A stretch of DNA of 35,850 nt from Flavobacteriaceae bacterium (GCA_018608725.1 JABAZA010000005.1:1-35850), one strand, 5' to 3'; counted from the stretch's first letter, positions 18,354-26,679 are shown. Numbers and translations: made by a program. The notes: generated from the letters alone by a model not told the origin.

Positions 18354-19139
18354 ATGAAAAGATTATTTCCAATTCTAGCTATTGCATTTGTAATGGCATT
18401 CGGGTCTGTAAGTGCAACTTCATACACGAACATTAACATGAACATTCTTGCTACGACTATTGTGAGTCCTGTTCAAGATGACGCCGCTTCAGATGGCGCA
18501 GAAGAATCTATCGGCTTTCACCAAGAACTAAAAAATAGATTTATTGAAGGGGGTCCTGGATTTATGGGCATCGTTTTGTTATGTCTTATATTAGGACTTG
18601 CAATTGCAATTGAAAGAATTATTTTCTTAAACCTTTCAACTACCAATTCTAAAAAATTAATTGATGAAGTAGAAGGCGCTTTATCCTCTGGCGGATTAGA
18701 GGCTGCTAAGGAAGTTTGTAGAAACACAAAAGGACCTATCGCATCCATCTTTTATCAAGGATTAGATCGTGCCAACGAAGATTTAGACTCTGCCGAAAAA
18801 GCAGTGGTTGCTTATGGAGGTGTTCAAATGGGACAATTAGAGAAAAACGTTTCTTGGATCTCATTATTTATTGCATTAGCTCCAATGTTAGGATTTATGG
18901 GAACTGTAATCGGAATGATTCAAGCCTTTGATAAAATTGAAGAAGCAGGAGACATGCAACCATCACTTGTTGCTGGGGGTATTAAAGTTGCACTTCTAAC
19001 AACAGTATTTGGACTGGTTGTTGCAATCATACTTCAAGTCTTTTATAATTATATCATTGCTAAAATTGACAGCATTGTAAATGACATGGAAGATTCCTCT
19101 ATATCTTTAATGGATATATTGGTTAAAAACAAAAAATAA
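18354..19139 (+). CDS. exbB: ExbB/TolQ/MotA-family proton channel subunit
   Basis: Inner-membrane proton-channel subunit that, with ExbD, energises TonB. The 261 residues begin with an extra hydrophobic segment (about 4-22, cleaved signal or additional helix) and an acidic periplasmic stretch. The conserved core has membrane helices at about 69-91, 168-190 and 211-235, including APMLGFMGTVIGMIQAF and LLTTVFGLVVAIILQ, the hallmark of the family. The N-terminal extension is common in Bacteroidota ExbB. It is the first gene of a four-gene operon with an unknown four-TM protein and two ExbD proteins. TonB partners are encoded upstream at 14043-15606. Confidence 0.92.
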   Translation: MKRLFPILAIAFVMAFGSVSATSYTNINMNILATTIVSPVQDDAASDGAEESIGFHQELKNRFIEGGPGFMGIVLLCLILGLAIAIERIIFLNLSTTNSKKLIDEVEGALSSGGLEAAKEVCRNTKGPIASIFYQGLDRANEDLDSAEKAVVAYGGVQMGQLEKNVSWISLFIALAPMLGFMGTVIGMIQAFDKIEEAGDMQPSLVAGGIKVALLTTVFGLVVAIILQVFYNYIIAKIDSIVNDMEDSSISLMDILVKNKK

Positions 19140-19167
19140 TAACACCTCAATACTAAATCAAATAATT

Positions 19168-19605
19168 ATGGATTTACAAAAATTATTGAAAATTGTAGCT
19201 ATTGTCATTGGTGTAATTTCAATCTATTTCCTAGGAAATATAATATCTACTGGAAATGATCAGATAAGAGCAGGCGAAGGCAGCGGGATCGTAAATATGT
19301 TTATGTACGTATCTTATATCGTCCTAGCCATTGCTGTCCTTATTGTATTAGTTTTTTCAGTGCTCAATACAGTTTCAAACACTGCAAGCTTAAAAAACAC
19401 CCTTACAGGAGTTGCCGCTTTTGTGGTTCTAGCTTTGCTTTGCTACTTCGTTGCCGATGGCGCAGAAACGCCCCTTAAAAATGGCGACATGCTTTCAGCA
19501 AGTGGTTCAAAGTTAGTTGGAGCAGGATTGTATTTATTCTATCTATTGGCTGTAATTGCTGGTGGAATAATGTTAGGATTTGGAATCAAAAAAATGGTAA
19601 AATAA
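19168..19605 (+). CDS. Conserved four-TM protein of the exbB-exbD operon, function unknown
   Basis: I do not recognise a named family. The 145-residue protein is mostly membrane: hydrophobic segments at about 6-26, 42-68, 77-97 and 114-140, with short loops (ISTGNDQIRAGEGSG and ADGAETPLKNGDMLSASG) and a positively charged end (KKMVK). It sits 28 bp after exbB and 1 bp before exbD, so its expression is tightly linked to the proton-channel genes. The position suggests an accessory subunit or assembly factor of the Exb complex, but this is inference from context only. Confidence 0.8.
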   Translation: MDLQKLLKIVAIVIGVISIYFLGNIISTGNDQIRAGEGSGIVNMFMYVSYIVLAIAVLIVLVFSVLNTVSNTASLKNTLTGVAAFVVLALLCYFVADGAETPLKNGDMLSASGSKLVGAGLYLFYLLAVIAGGIMLGFGIKKMVK

Positions 19606-19606
19606 T

Positions 19607-20212
19607 ATGGCTAAGCGATCTGCACCTGAAGTGAATGCGGGCTCTATGGCCGACATTGCCTTCTTATTGTTAATATTTTTCTTGGTTACAACAACCATAG
19701 AAAAGGATTCTGGACTCAATCGAAAACTTCCTCCTATTGAAGAAGATATTGAGCCGCCTATCATTAAGCAAAGGAATATTTTTACAGTACTCCTGAACGG
19801 TAAGGATCAATTGCTAGTCGAAGAAGAATTGATGGAAATCAAAGACTTGAGAGCTGCAGCTATCGAGTTTTTAGATAACAATGGAGACGGAACCTGCACC
19901 TATTGTCAAGGTCCTAAAAACGCCTCCTCTTCAGATAATCCAGACAAAGCAATTATATCCTTAAAGAACGATAGAGAAACTTCTTATGCAACTTATATTT
20001 CTGTTCAAAATGAATTGGTAGCAGCCTACAATGTGCTTCGAAACAGAAGAGCACTAGAATTAGGGCCGCCTCAAGGATTTACAGATATGAATTTTGTGGA
20101 AATGCAAAAGAATTATAAAGACGCTCGCTTTGTAGGAAACAAAACAAAGTTAAAAGAAGTGATTAATCAGATAAAATTAGAGTTTCCTCAGAAACTTTCT
20201 GAAGTCCAGTAG
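19607..20212 (+). CDS. exbD: ExbD/TolR-family protein 1, with Cys-containing insertion
   Basis: Proton-channel partner of ExbB. The 201 residues have a short cytoplasmic N-terminus, then NAGSMADIAFLLLIFFLVTT, the single helix with the conserved Asp16 that carries protons, then a periplasmic domain. That domain is longer than in E. coli ExbD (141 residues). It includes an insertion with DNNGDGTCTYC at 90-100, which resembles a calcium-binding DxNxDG loop fused to a CxxC pair (Cys97, Cys100). The start ATG is 1 bp after the four-TM gene. A second ExbD follows after 25 bp. Confidence 0.9.
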   Translation: MAKRSAPEVNAGSMADIAFLLLIFFLVTTTIEKDSGLNRKLPPIEEDIEPPIIKQRNIFTVLLNGKDQLLVEEELMEIKDLRAAAIEFLDNNGDGTCTYCQGPKNASSSDNPDKAIISLKNDRETSYATYISVQNELVAAYNVLRNRRALELGPPQGFTDMNFVEMQKNYKDARFVGNKTKLKEVINQIKLEFPQKLSEVQ

Positions 20213-20237
20213 TTTAATTAAAAAGTAAAGAAACAAC

Positions 20238-20717
20238 ATGTCAAAATTTAAAAAGAAATCTGACGGAGGCACACCGGCCATTTCAACGGCTTCACTTCCA
20301 GATATTGTATTTATGTTACTGTTCTTTTTTATGGTAGCTACTGTGATGCGCGAAAATTCACTCAAAATCCAAAATGCACTTCCTGTCGCAAACCAAGTTG
20401 AAAAACTCGATAAGAAAAACCCAGTAAGCTATATTTATATGGGTAAACCAAGTGCAGGTTATGAAAAGTTTGGAACCGAACCAAGAATTCAACTGAACGA
20501 TCAATTCGCAGAGCTTTCAGAAGTAGGCGCATTTATTGGAGCTGAAAGAGCAGCCTTAAGAGAAGAATTAATTCCGTTTCTTACCGTTGCCCTTAAAGTT
20601 GACAAAGATGCCAATATGGGAATTGTGGGCGATGTTAAGTACGAACTTAGAAAAGTCAACGCGCTTAAAATTAACTACACCACCGGAGTTGGTGATGCGT
20701 TGAACAACATCAAATAA
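20238..20717 (+). CDS. exbD: ExbD/TolR-family protein 2
   Basis: Second ExbD of the operon. The 159 residues have a basic N-terminus (SKFKKKSDGG), a membrane helix at about 20-38 with the conserved Asp22 (SLPDIVFMLLFFFMVATVM), and a periplasmic domain lacking the insertion seen in its neighbour. Two ExbD proteins per ExbB are common in Bacteroidota and may assemble as a heterodimer within the ExbB ring; that arrangement is inference here. A strong terminator ends the operon. Confidence 0.9.
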   Translation: MSKFKKKSDGGTPAISTASLPDIVFMLLFFFMVATVMRENSLKIQNALPVANQVEKLDKKNPVSYIYMGKPSAGYEKFGTEPRIQLNDQFAELSEVGAFIGAERAALREELIPFLTVALKVDKDANMGIVGDVKYELRKVNALKINYTTGVGDALNNIK

Positions 20718-20737
20718 AAACGCACTTCAAAATATAT

Positions 20738-20768
20738 AAAAGGCATTCTACTCAGAATGCCTTTTTTT
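20738..20768 (+). terminator. Rho-independent terminator of the exb operon
   Basis: A 12-bp perfect stem (AAAAGGCATTCT with AGAATGCCTTTT) closes a four-base loop ACTC and continues into a T tract, 20 bp after the exbD2 stop. Confidence 0.92.
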
Positions 20769-20803
20769 ATTTAATTTAGTAGTATAAAACTAGGACATAC
20801 TTT

Positions 20804-21484
20804 ATGAGATTTCGTGTATTTTTATTCCTTTTTTGCAATTTTGTAGGTGCCTATGCACAATCTAATAAAGCTGCCGAATTGGATAGTTTGTATAGAGAAG
20901 ATCAAATTTATATTGGAGTTACTTATAATGCACTTGTAAATTTACCGTCTGGAGTCTCTCAAAACAGTTTTTCTACTGGGTTTCATTTGGGTGTTATTAG
21001 AGATTTTCCGATCAATAAACGTCGCAATGTCGCCATTGGTTTAGGGCTTGGCTATTCCATTAATACATTCAATCAAAACATTAGAATTAGTTCAACAACC
21101 CCAACGACTTACACAATTTTAGAAGACATTAATTATTCCAAAAATAATTTCTCCCAACACCTTTTAGAAGTTCCTTTGGAATTTCGCTGGCGAACCTCTA
21201 ATGCAGAAACGTATAAGTTTTGGCGGGTATATACAGGAGTAAAAATGGGGTATTTATTGGCTTCAAAATCTGTGTACAACGGCGAGCCGGGCAATGAAAC
21301 ACATAGAGGTTTGACAGGGTTAAATACGTGGCAGTACGGACTAACTCTGAGTGTTGGCTATAACACTTGGAACGGCTACATTTACTATGGTTTGAATCCG
21401 ATTTTTGACTCCATTTCCTCTACAAACGCACAATCTATTGAAATGAATGCCTTAAAAATAGGTCTGATTTTCTATATCTTATAG
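20804..21484 (+). CDS. PorT/SprT-like outer-membrane beta-barrel protein
   Basis: A 226-residue exported protein: signal peptide RFRVFLFLFCNFVGAYAQ cut before Ser20, then alternating hydrophobic beta-strand sequence with Gly and aromatic residues, ending ALKIGLIFYIL. Size and pattern fit the PorT family of eight-stranded barrels, whose founding member in Porphyromonas gingivalis (SprT in Flavobacterium) is needed for type IX secretion. Family-level similarity to other small barrels is low, so assignment to PorT itself is moderate. sprA in the same window is consistent but 7.6 kb away. It overlaps the convergent downstream gene by 6 bp. Confidence 0.65.
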   Translation: MRFRVFLFLFCNFVGAYAQSNKAAELDSLYREDQIYIGVTYNALVNLPSGVSQNSFSTGFHLGVIRDFPINKRRNVAIGLGLGYSINTFNQNIRISSTTPTTYTILEDINYSKNNFSQHLLEVPLEFRWRTSNAETYKFWRVYTGVKMGYLLASKSVYNGEPGNETHRGLTGLNTWQYGLTLSVGYNTWNGYIYYGLNPIFDSISSTNAQSIEMNALKIGLIFYIL

Positions 21485-22087
21485 CCAGTGATTGAATAAT
21501 AAAAGCTGAGGAACAACACCAACAAAAAGACCAACGGCAAGTTCTTTAGGGGTATGTGCGTTCAAATGCAATCGTGAACTTGCCATTGCACCCATAACAA
21601 TCACAAAGAAGGCAAAAGTAGTGCTAAATGAATAATCATAATGCAAATTAACAAGCACCATAAAAAAGAAAGCGCCTCCAGTACTCATCATGTGAATACT
21701 TGTTTTGAATTTTAAAAGCGCTAAAATCATCCCTAAAGCTGCAGTTATTAGAGCTCCTAAAAATAAATAATGTAATTCTACGCATATAGATTTTGGTAAA
21801 AGACTAAAACTTAAATATCCTAAAATAATACTATTCAGTAATAAAGGCCAAATACGTTCTTTAGAAGATTTCAGATCTATGGACTGGACGAGTTTTATTT
21901 TCTTTAAAATAAAATACAAAATCAGAGGGACAACAACACTCCAAAGAATAATAGAAAGCAACCAAAAACTGATTTTAATGGGATGGTATTGTACAGGGGT
22001 TACAGTAAAAAAATATACAGCACCCATCCACGGCATGAGTAAGGGATGTAAAATATAAGAAACGCTTTTTAATAATGAAGTTAACAT
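21479..22087 (-). CDS. PAP2-like integral membrane protein, divergent
   Basis: A 202-residue protein with about six hydrophobic segments. The C-terminal part has IHMMSTGG, then SRLHLNAHTPKELAVG, which resembles the phosphatase PAP2 motifs SGH and SRxxxxxHxxxD, but the first is changed to STG and the last Asp to Glu. It may be a PAP2-superfamily relative with altered or lost phosphatase activity acting on lipid phosphates, or only share the fold. It is convergent with the PorT-like gene, sharing six bases that include both stop codons. A 6-bp inverted repeat (TACTAA-AAAA-TTAGTA, 22112-22127) lies upstream and could be an operator. Confidence 0.6.
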   Translation of the reverse strand: MLTSLLKSVSYILHPLLMPWMGAVYFFTVTPVQYHPIKISFWLLSIILWSVVVPLILYFILKKIKLVQSIDLKSSKERIWPLLLNSIILGYLSFSLLPKSICVELHYLFLGALITAALGMILALLKFKTSIHMMSTGGAFFFMVLVNLHYDYSFSTTFAFFVIVMGAMASSRLHLNAHTPKELAVGLFVGVVPQLLLFNHWL

Positions 22088-22111
22088 AGGTAGGATTCAT
22101 TCCTGTAATAT

Positions 22112-22127
22112 TACTAAAAAATTAGTA
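22112..22127. promoter_or_regulatory. Perfect inverted repeat in the divergent ileS / PAP2-like spacer
   Basis: TACTAA, AAAA, TTAGTA forms a perfect 6-bp inverted repeat 25 bp before the minus-strand start at 22087. It could be an operator or a weak hairpin; AT-rich context makes chance occurrence plausible. Confidence 0.25.
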
Positions 22128-22228
22128 TTTAGAACACTTATAAGGCGAAAATTAAAGCTGTAAATTTAAGAATCTTATGTAAACTCAAAATGACCTGATT
22201 TATTCGGTGGCTTTTTATTTTAATTTCT

Positions 22229-22236
22229 TAATTTTG
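22229..22236 (+). promoter_or_regulatory. Probable -7 element of the ileS promoter
   Basis: TAATTTTG matches TAnnTTTG and ends 21 bp before the ileS ATG, predicting a leader of about 15 bases. No clear -33 TTG is visible. Confidence 0.45.
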
Positions 22237-22257
22237 CGACCTTAATAGCAAGTAATA

Positions 22258-25200
22258 ATGAGCGCGACATTTCCTGAGTATAAAGGACTTAACTTACCAA
22301 ACCTAGCAGATGAGATGCTAAAGTTTTGGGAGGATCATGATATTTTTAATAAAAGTATCACCTCTCGGGAAGGTAAACCACCCTATGTATTTTTTGAAGG
22401 CCCACCATCCGCCAATGGATTACCAGGGGTTCATCATGTTTTAGCGCGTGCTATAAAAGATATTTTCCCCCGCTATAAAACCATGAAAGGGTTTCAAGTA
22501 AACCGTAAAGCTGGCTGGGATACACATGGACTTCCTATTGAACTGGGCGTTGAAAAAGAATTGGGAATCACGAAAGAAGACATCGGTAAAACGATTTCTG
22601 TTGAAGACTATAATGCTGCCTGTAGAACTGCGGTGATGCGCTACACTGATATTTGGAATGACCTCACTCAAAAAATGGGCTACTGGGTGAATATGGACGA
22701 TCCCTATGTGACCTACGATCCAAAATATATGGAAAGTGTATGGTGGCTCCTCAAACAAATTTACAACAAGAACCTTATTTATAAAGGCTATACGATTCAA
22801 CCCTATTCCCCAAAAGCGGGAACAGGTTTGAGCTCCCACGAGCTGAATCAACCTGGAACATATCAAGACGTTACAGACACCACCATTGTGGCACAATTTA
22901 AAGCAAATGAGGCATCACTCCCAGAATTCTTGCAAAACGAAGGACCTGTTTTATTTTTGGCATGGACCACAACACCTTGGACGTTGCCGAGTAATACGGC
23001 TTTAACTGTAGGACCAAAAATTGAATATGTACTCATAAAAACCTATAATCAATACACTTTTGAGGCTACAAACGTGGTAGTTGCAAAGGCCTTGGTTGGA
23101 AAACAATTTAACGGAAAATATAAAGAAGTAGAAAACGCAGAAGGATTGGAAGGCTATCAATCATCAGATAAAACCATTCCATTTTATGTTGTAAAATCGT
23201 TTACGGGAAAAGACCTTGTAGGAATCTCCTATGAGCAATTGTTAGATTATGCCTTGCCAAACGACAACCCAGAAAATGCGTTTAGAATTATTTCGGGGGA
23301 TTTTGTAACCACCGAAGATGGAACTGGAATTGTACATACCGCACCAACATTTGGAGCCGATGATGCAATTGTTGCAAAGCAAGCAACACCAGAAATCCCA
23401 CCATTATTAGTAAAAGATACGGATGGTAATTTAGTACCACTTGTAGATTTACAAGGACGTTTCAGACCTGAAGTTGAAGAATTTGCAGGGCGTTTTGTTA
23501 AAAATGAATACTATCCAGAAGGCGAAGCACCAGAAAAATCTGTGGATGTAGAACTGGCAATTAAGCTGAAAACAGAAAATAAAGCCTTTAAGGTTGAAAA
23601 ATATAAGCACAGCTATCCAAATTGTTGGAGAACAGATAAACCTATTTTATACTATCCGTTAGATTCTTGGTTTATAAAAATCACCGACGTAAAAGAGCAG
23701 ATGTTTAATCTAAACCAAACCATTAATTGGAAGCCAAAAAGCACGGGTGAAGGTCGTTTTGGGAACTGGCTAGCAAATGCAAACGATTGGAACTTATCAC
23801 GCTCACGTTATTGGGGAATTCCGCTTCCAATATGGCGAACGGAAGATGGTAAAGAAGAAATCTGTATTGGATCTGTAGAAGAACTCAAAGCAGAAATGCA
23901 AAAAGCAGTACAAGCAGGCGTTTTAGAAAATGACATTTTTGAAGATTTTGTAGTCGGCGATCATTCTCTTGAAAATTATTCAAAGATTGACTTCCATAAA
24001 AACATTGTGGATGCCATTATATTGGTATCGCCATCTGGAAAACCCATGCACCGAGAGAGCGATTTAATTGATGTATGGTTCGACTCTGGAAGTATGCCCT
24101 ATGCACAATGGCATTATCCATTTGAAAACAAAGCGCTTATCGATCAGAACAAAGCCTTTCCTGCAGATTTTATTGCGGAAGGTGTCGATCAAACGCGAGG
24201 ATGGTTTTATACACTCCATGCGATTGCAACCATGGTTTTTGACTCCGTGGCTTACAAAAACGTTGTTTCTAATGGATTAGTTTTAGATAAAAACGGGCAG
24301 AAAATGTCAAAACGTTTGGGCAATGCAACCGATCCTTTCGAAACCTTATCCACTTATGGGGCTGATGCAACACGTTGGTATATGATTAGCAATGCGAATC
24401 CATGGGATAATTTAAAATTTGATATAGAAGGTATCGAAGAAGTTAAACGAAAGTTTTTTGGAACCTTATACAACACCTATTCCTTTTTTACGCTCTATGC
24501 AAATATTGACAAATTTAGTTATGCAGAGCCTGACATTTCCAGTCAAGACCGTCCAGAAATTGACCGTTGGATTTTATCAGAACTAAATTCGTTAACTGAA
24601 AAAGTGGATGCCTATTATGCGGACTATGAACCTACAAAAGCAGCCCGTGTGATTTCTGAATTTACACAAGAATATTTAAGCAACTGGTATGTTCGTCTGA
24701 GTAGAAGACGTTTCTGGAAAGGGGAATATGCAACAGATAAAATATCAGCCTATCAAACCTTATATACTTGCATGCTTACCATTGCTAAGCTCAGTGCGCC
24801 AATCGCTCCGTTTTTTATGGATCGTTTGTATTTAGATCTAAATTCAGCTACAAATAAAGAAACATTTGAAAGTGTTCACTTAGCAGATTTCCCATCAGTA
24901 AATGAGACTCTAATTGATAAAAACTTAGAGCGCAAAATGGAGCAAGCACAAACAATTTCATCTTTAGTTTTGTCCTTACGAGCAAAAGAAAAAATTAAAG
25001 TTCGACAGCCTTTACAAAAAATCATGATTCCGGTGAATTCCACCACTCAAAAAGAAGATATTTTAGCAGTAGTTGACTTAGTAAAACACGAAGTCAATGT
25101 AAAAGAAGTTGAATTATTAGAAGATGCGTCCGATATTTTAGTGAAACAAATCAAGCCAAATTTTAAAGCTTTGGGTCCTCGATTTGGAAAGGACATGAAG

Positions 25201-25665
25201 CTTATTGCCAATGCCATTCAAAACATGAATGCTGAAGATATTAAGGAAATTGAAGAAAAAGGTTTATTAGGTATTGAAATTAACGGAAAAAGTATAAATT
25301 TGGAACGCAATGATGTAGAGATTACCTCTCAAGATATCGAAGGATGGTTGGTCGCCAATCAAGGAGCTGTAACAGTTGCTTTGGATGTAACTATTTCGGA
25401 GGTTTTAAAAGAGGAAGGAATTGCGAGAGAATTGGTCAATAGAATTCAAAATTTGAGAAAAGATTCTGGATTTGAACTTACCGATCGAATTGAGGTTTAT
25501 CTACAATCAGAAGCTGCTATTAAAAATGCTGTAAAACAAAATTTAGAATATATTAAACTAGAAACATTAACGGAAAAGCTACACTTAGTAGCGCAACTAG
25601 AAAAAGGTGATGACATTTCTTTTGATGCGATCAACACCAAGTTATACATCCAAAAATCCATATAA
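22258..25665 (+). CDS. ileS: Isoleucyl-tRNA synthetase, type 2 (IleRS2-like) with GxHH signature
   Basis: Charges tRNA-Ile with isoleucine. The 1135-residue length is that of the eukaryotic-like type 2 enzymes rather than the roughly 940 of E. coli IleRS. The class I catalytic domain shows GWDTHGLPIELGVEKELG, the CP1 editing region with WTTTPWTLPSNTAL, GWFYTLHA, and the second signature KMSKR (682-686), the form found in type 2 enzymes. The first signature reads GVHH at residues 57-60, that is GxHH in place of the usual HxGH. A long C-terminal anticodon-binding and extension region follows. It heads a tight cluster with a DksA homologue (2-bp gap) and lspA (1-bp gap). The ileS-lspA link also exists in E. 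coli. Confidence 0.97.
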   Translation: MSATFPEYKGLNLPNLADEMLKFWEDHDIFNKSITSREGKPPYVFFEGPPSANGLPGVHHVLARAIKDIFPRYKTMKGFQVNRKAGWDTHGLPIELGVEKELGITKEDIGKTISVEDYNAACRTAVMRYTDIWNDLTQKMGYWVNMDDPYVTYDPKYMESVWWLLKQIYNKNLIYKGYTIQPYSPKAGTGLSSHELNQPGTYQDVTDTTIVAQFKANEASLPEFLQNEGPVLFLAWTTTPWTLPSNTALTVGPKIEYVLIKTYNQYTFEATNVVVAKALVGKQFNGKYKEVENAEGLEGYQSSDKTIPFYVVKSFTGKDLVGISYEQLLDYALPNDNPENAFRIISGDFVTTEDGTGIVHTAPTFGADDAIVAKQATPEIPPLLVKDTDGNLVPLVDLQGRFRPEVEEFAGRFVKNEYYPEGEAPEKSVDVELAIKLKTENKAFKVEKYKHSYPNCWRTDKPILYYPLDSWFIKITDVKEQMFNLNQTINWKPKSTGEGRFGNWLANANDWNLSRSRYWGIPLPIWRTEDGKEEICIGSVEELKAEMQKAVQAGVLENDIFEDFVVGDHSLENYSKIDFHKNIVDAIILVSPSGKPMHRESDLIDVWFDSGSMPYAQWHYPFENKALIDQNKAFPADFIAEGVDQTRGWFYTLHAIATMVFDSVAYKNVVSNGLVLDKNGQKMSKRLGNATDPFETLSTYGADATRWYMISNANPWDNLKFDIEGIEEVKRKFFGTLYNTYSFFTLYANIDKFSYAEPDISSQDRPEIDRWILSELNSLTEKVDAYYADYEPTKAARVISEFTQEYLSNWYVRLSRRRFWKGEYATDKISAYQTLYTCMLTIAKLSAPIAPFFMDRLYLDLNSATNKETFESVHLADFPSVNETLIDKNLERKMEQAQTISSLVLSLRAKEKIKVRQPLQKIMIPVNSTTQKEDILAVVDLVKHEVNVKEVELLEDASDILVKQIKPNFKALGPRFGKDMKLIANAIQNMNAEDIKEIEEKGLLGIEINGKSINLERNDVEITSQDIEGWLVANQGAVTVALDVTISEVLKEEGIARELVNRIQNLRKDSGFELTDRIEVYLQSEAAIKNAVKQNLEYIKLETLTEKLHLVAQLEKGDDISFDAINTKLYIQKSI

Positions 25666-25667
25666 TT

Positions 25668-26051
25668 ATGTCCATTGAAAATACAAGCAGATATTCGGAT
25701 ACCGATTTAAAAATTTTTAAAGCAATTATTTTAAAAAAAATTGAGAAAGCGCAGCATGATTTAGATCTTATTAAAAGCGCTTATATGAACGATTTAGATA
25801 ACGGAACTGAAGATACGTCGCCGACCTTTAAAGCTTTTGATGAAGGAAGCCAAGTAATGAGTAAAGAATCAAATTCTCAATTGGCCATCCGCCAAGAGAA
25901 GTTTATTAGAGACCTTAAAAACGCCTTGAACCGAATTGAAAATAAAACCTATGGTGTTTGTAGAGTGACTAAAAAACTTATCAATAAAAAACGCTTGGAG
26001 TTGGTTCCACATGCAACCTTAAGTATAGAAGCAAAGAATATGCAAAAATAA
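25668..26051 (+). CDS. DksA/TraR-family protein lacking the zinc finger cysteines
   Basis: DksA/TraR proteins bind RNA polymerase and modulate promoters together with ppGpp. The 127 residues have a helical, coiled-coil-like N-terminal part (about 12-90) and a C-terminal segment aligned to the family zinc finger: YGVCRVTKKLINKKRLELVPHATLSIEAK. Only Cys98 of the four expected cysteines remains; the others are Thr101, Ser119 and Ala122, so zinc binding is unlikely. I recall similar cysteine-poor versions in other Bacteroidota, so the loss is probably old and tolerated. It is placed between ileS and lspA with 2-bp and 1-bp gaps. Confidence 0.85.
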   Translation: MSIENTSRYSDTDLKIFKAIILKKIEKAQHDLDLIKSAYMNDLDNGTEDTSPTFKAFDEGSQVMSKESNSQLAIRQEKFIRDLKNALNRIENKTYGVCRVTKKLINKKRLELVPHATLSIEAKNMQK

Positions 26052-26052
26052 A

Positions 26053-26679
26053 ATGTCTAAAAAACAGACATTTTTATTAGTTGTGTTGATTCTTTTTATA
26101 GATCAAGCTTCAAAAATATATATCAAAACTCATTTTGAGTTAGGGCAAGAACTGAAAATCTTTGATTGGTTTAGAATCTACTTCATTGAAAATGAAGGCA
26201 TGGCGTGGGGTGCCAAACTTAGTGACATTTCTTCCTTTATCTCTGACTCGAGTGCCAAATTATCTTTAACAATTTTTAGAATCTTTGCCGTTTGTGGTAT
26301 TGGCTATTGGCTTTATCAAAGTCTTCATAAAAAAACATCTAAAATCTTGACGGTTGCACTCGCTTTGGTCTTCTCTGGAGCCTTAGGAAATATTATTGAC
26401 TCTGTTTTTTATGGCATTCTTTTCGATGGAAGTTTAGGACAAACAGCAACTTTATTTCCGACTGAAGGCTATGCCAACCTATTTCATGGAAAAGTAGTTG
26501 ACATGCTTTATTTCCCTTTGTTTAAAGGCTATTTTCCTGAATGGATTCCATTTTTTGGAGGTAATTATTTTTCCTTTTTTGATCCTGTTTTTAATATTGC
26601 TGATATGGCGATTAGCACCGGTGTTGGATTACTTTTGGTATTCAATAAAAAAGTATTTCCAAAGTCCTCAACAGTTTAA
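26053..26679 (+). CDS. lspA: Lipoprotein signal peptidase (signal peptidase II)
   Basis: Inner-membrane aspartyl protease that removes signal peptides from prolipoproteins. The 208-residue protein keeps the conserved elements: DQASK near the N-terminus (Asp17), ENEGMAWG, GALGNIIDSVFYG with catalytic Asp116, and FNIADMAIS with catalytic Asp184. It is longer than the roughly 160-residue proteobacterial enzyme because of an insertion between the catalytic motifs (about 122-176, including a HGKVVDMLYFP segment), which I recall as usual in Bacteroidota. It is the last gene of the ileS cluster. Its stop codon overlaps that of the convergent cyclo-ligase gene by 4 bp. Confidence 0.94.
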   Translation: MSKKQTFLLVVLILFIDQASKIYIKTHFELGQELKIFDWFRIYFIENEGMAWGAKLSDISSFISDSSAKLSLTIFRIFAVCGIGYWLYQSLHKKTSKILTVALALVFSGALGNIIDSVFYGILFDGSLGQTATLFPTEGYANLFHGKVVDMLYFPLFKGYFPEWIPFFGGNYFSFFDPVFNIADMAISTGVGLLLVFNKKVFPKSSTV

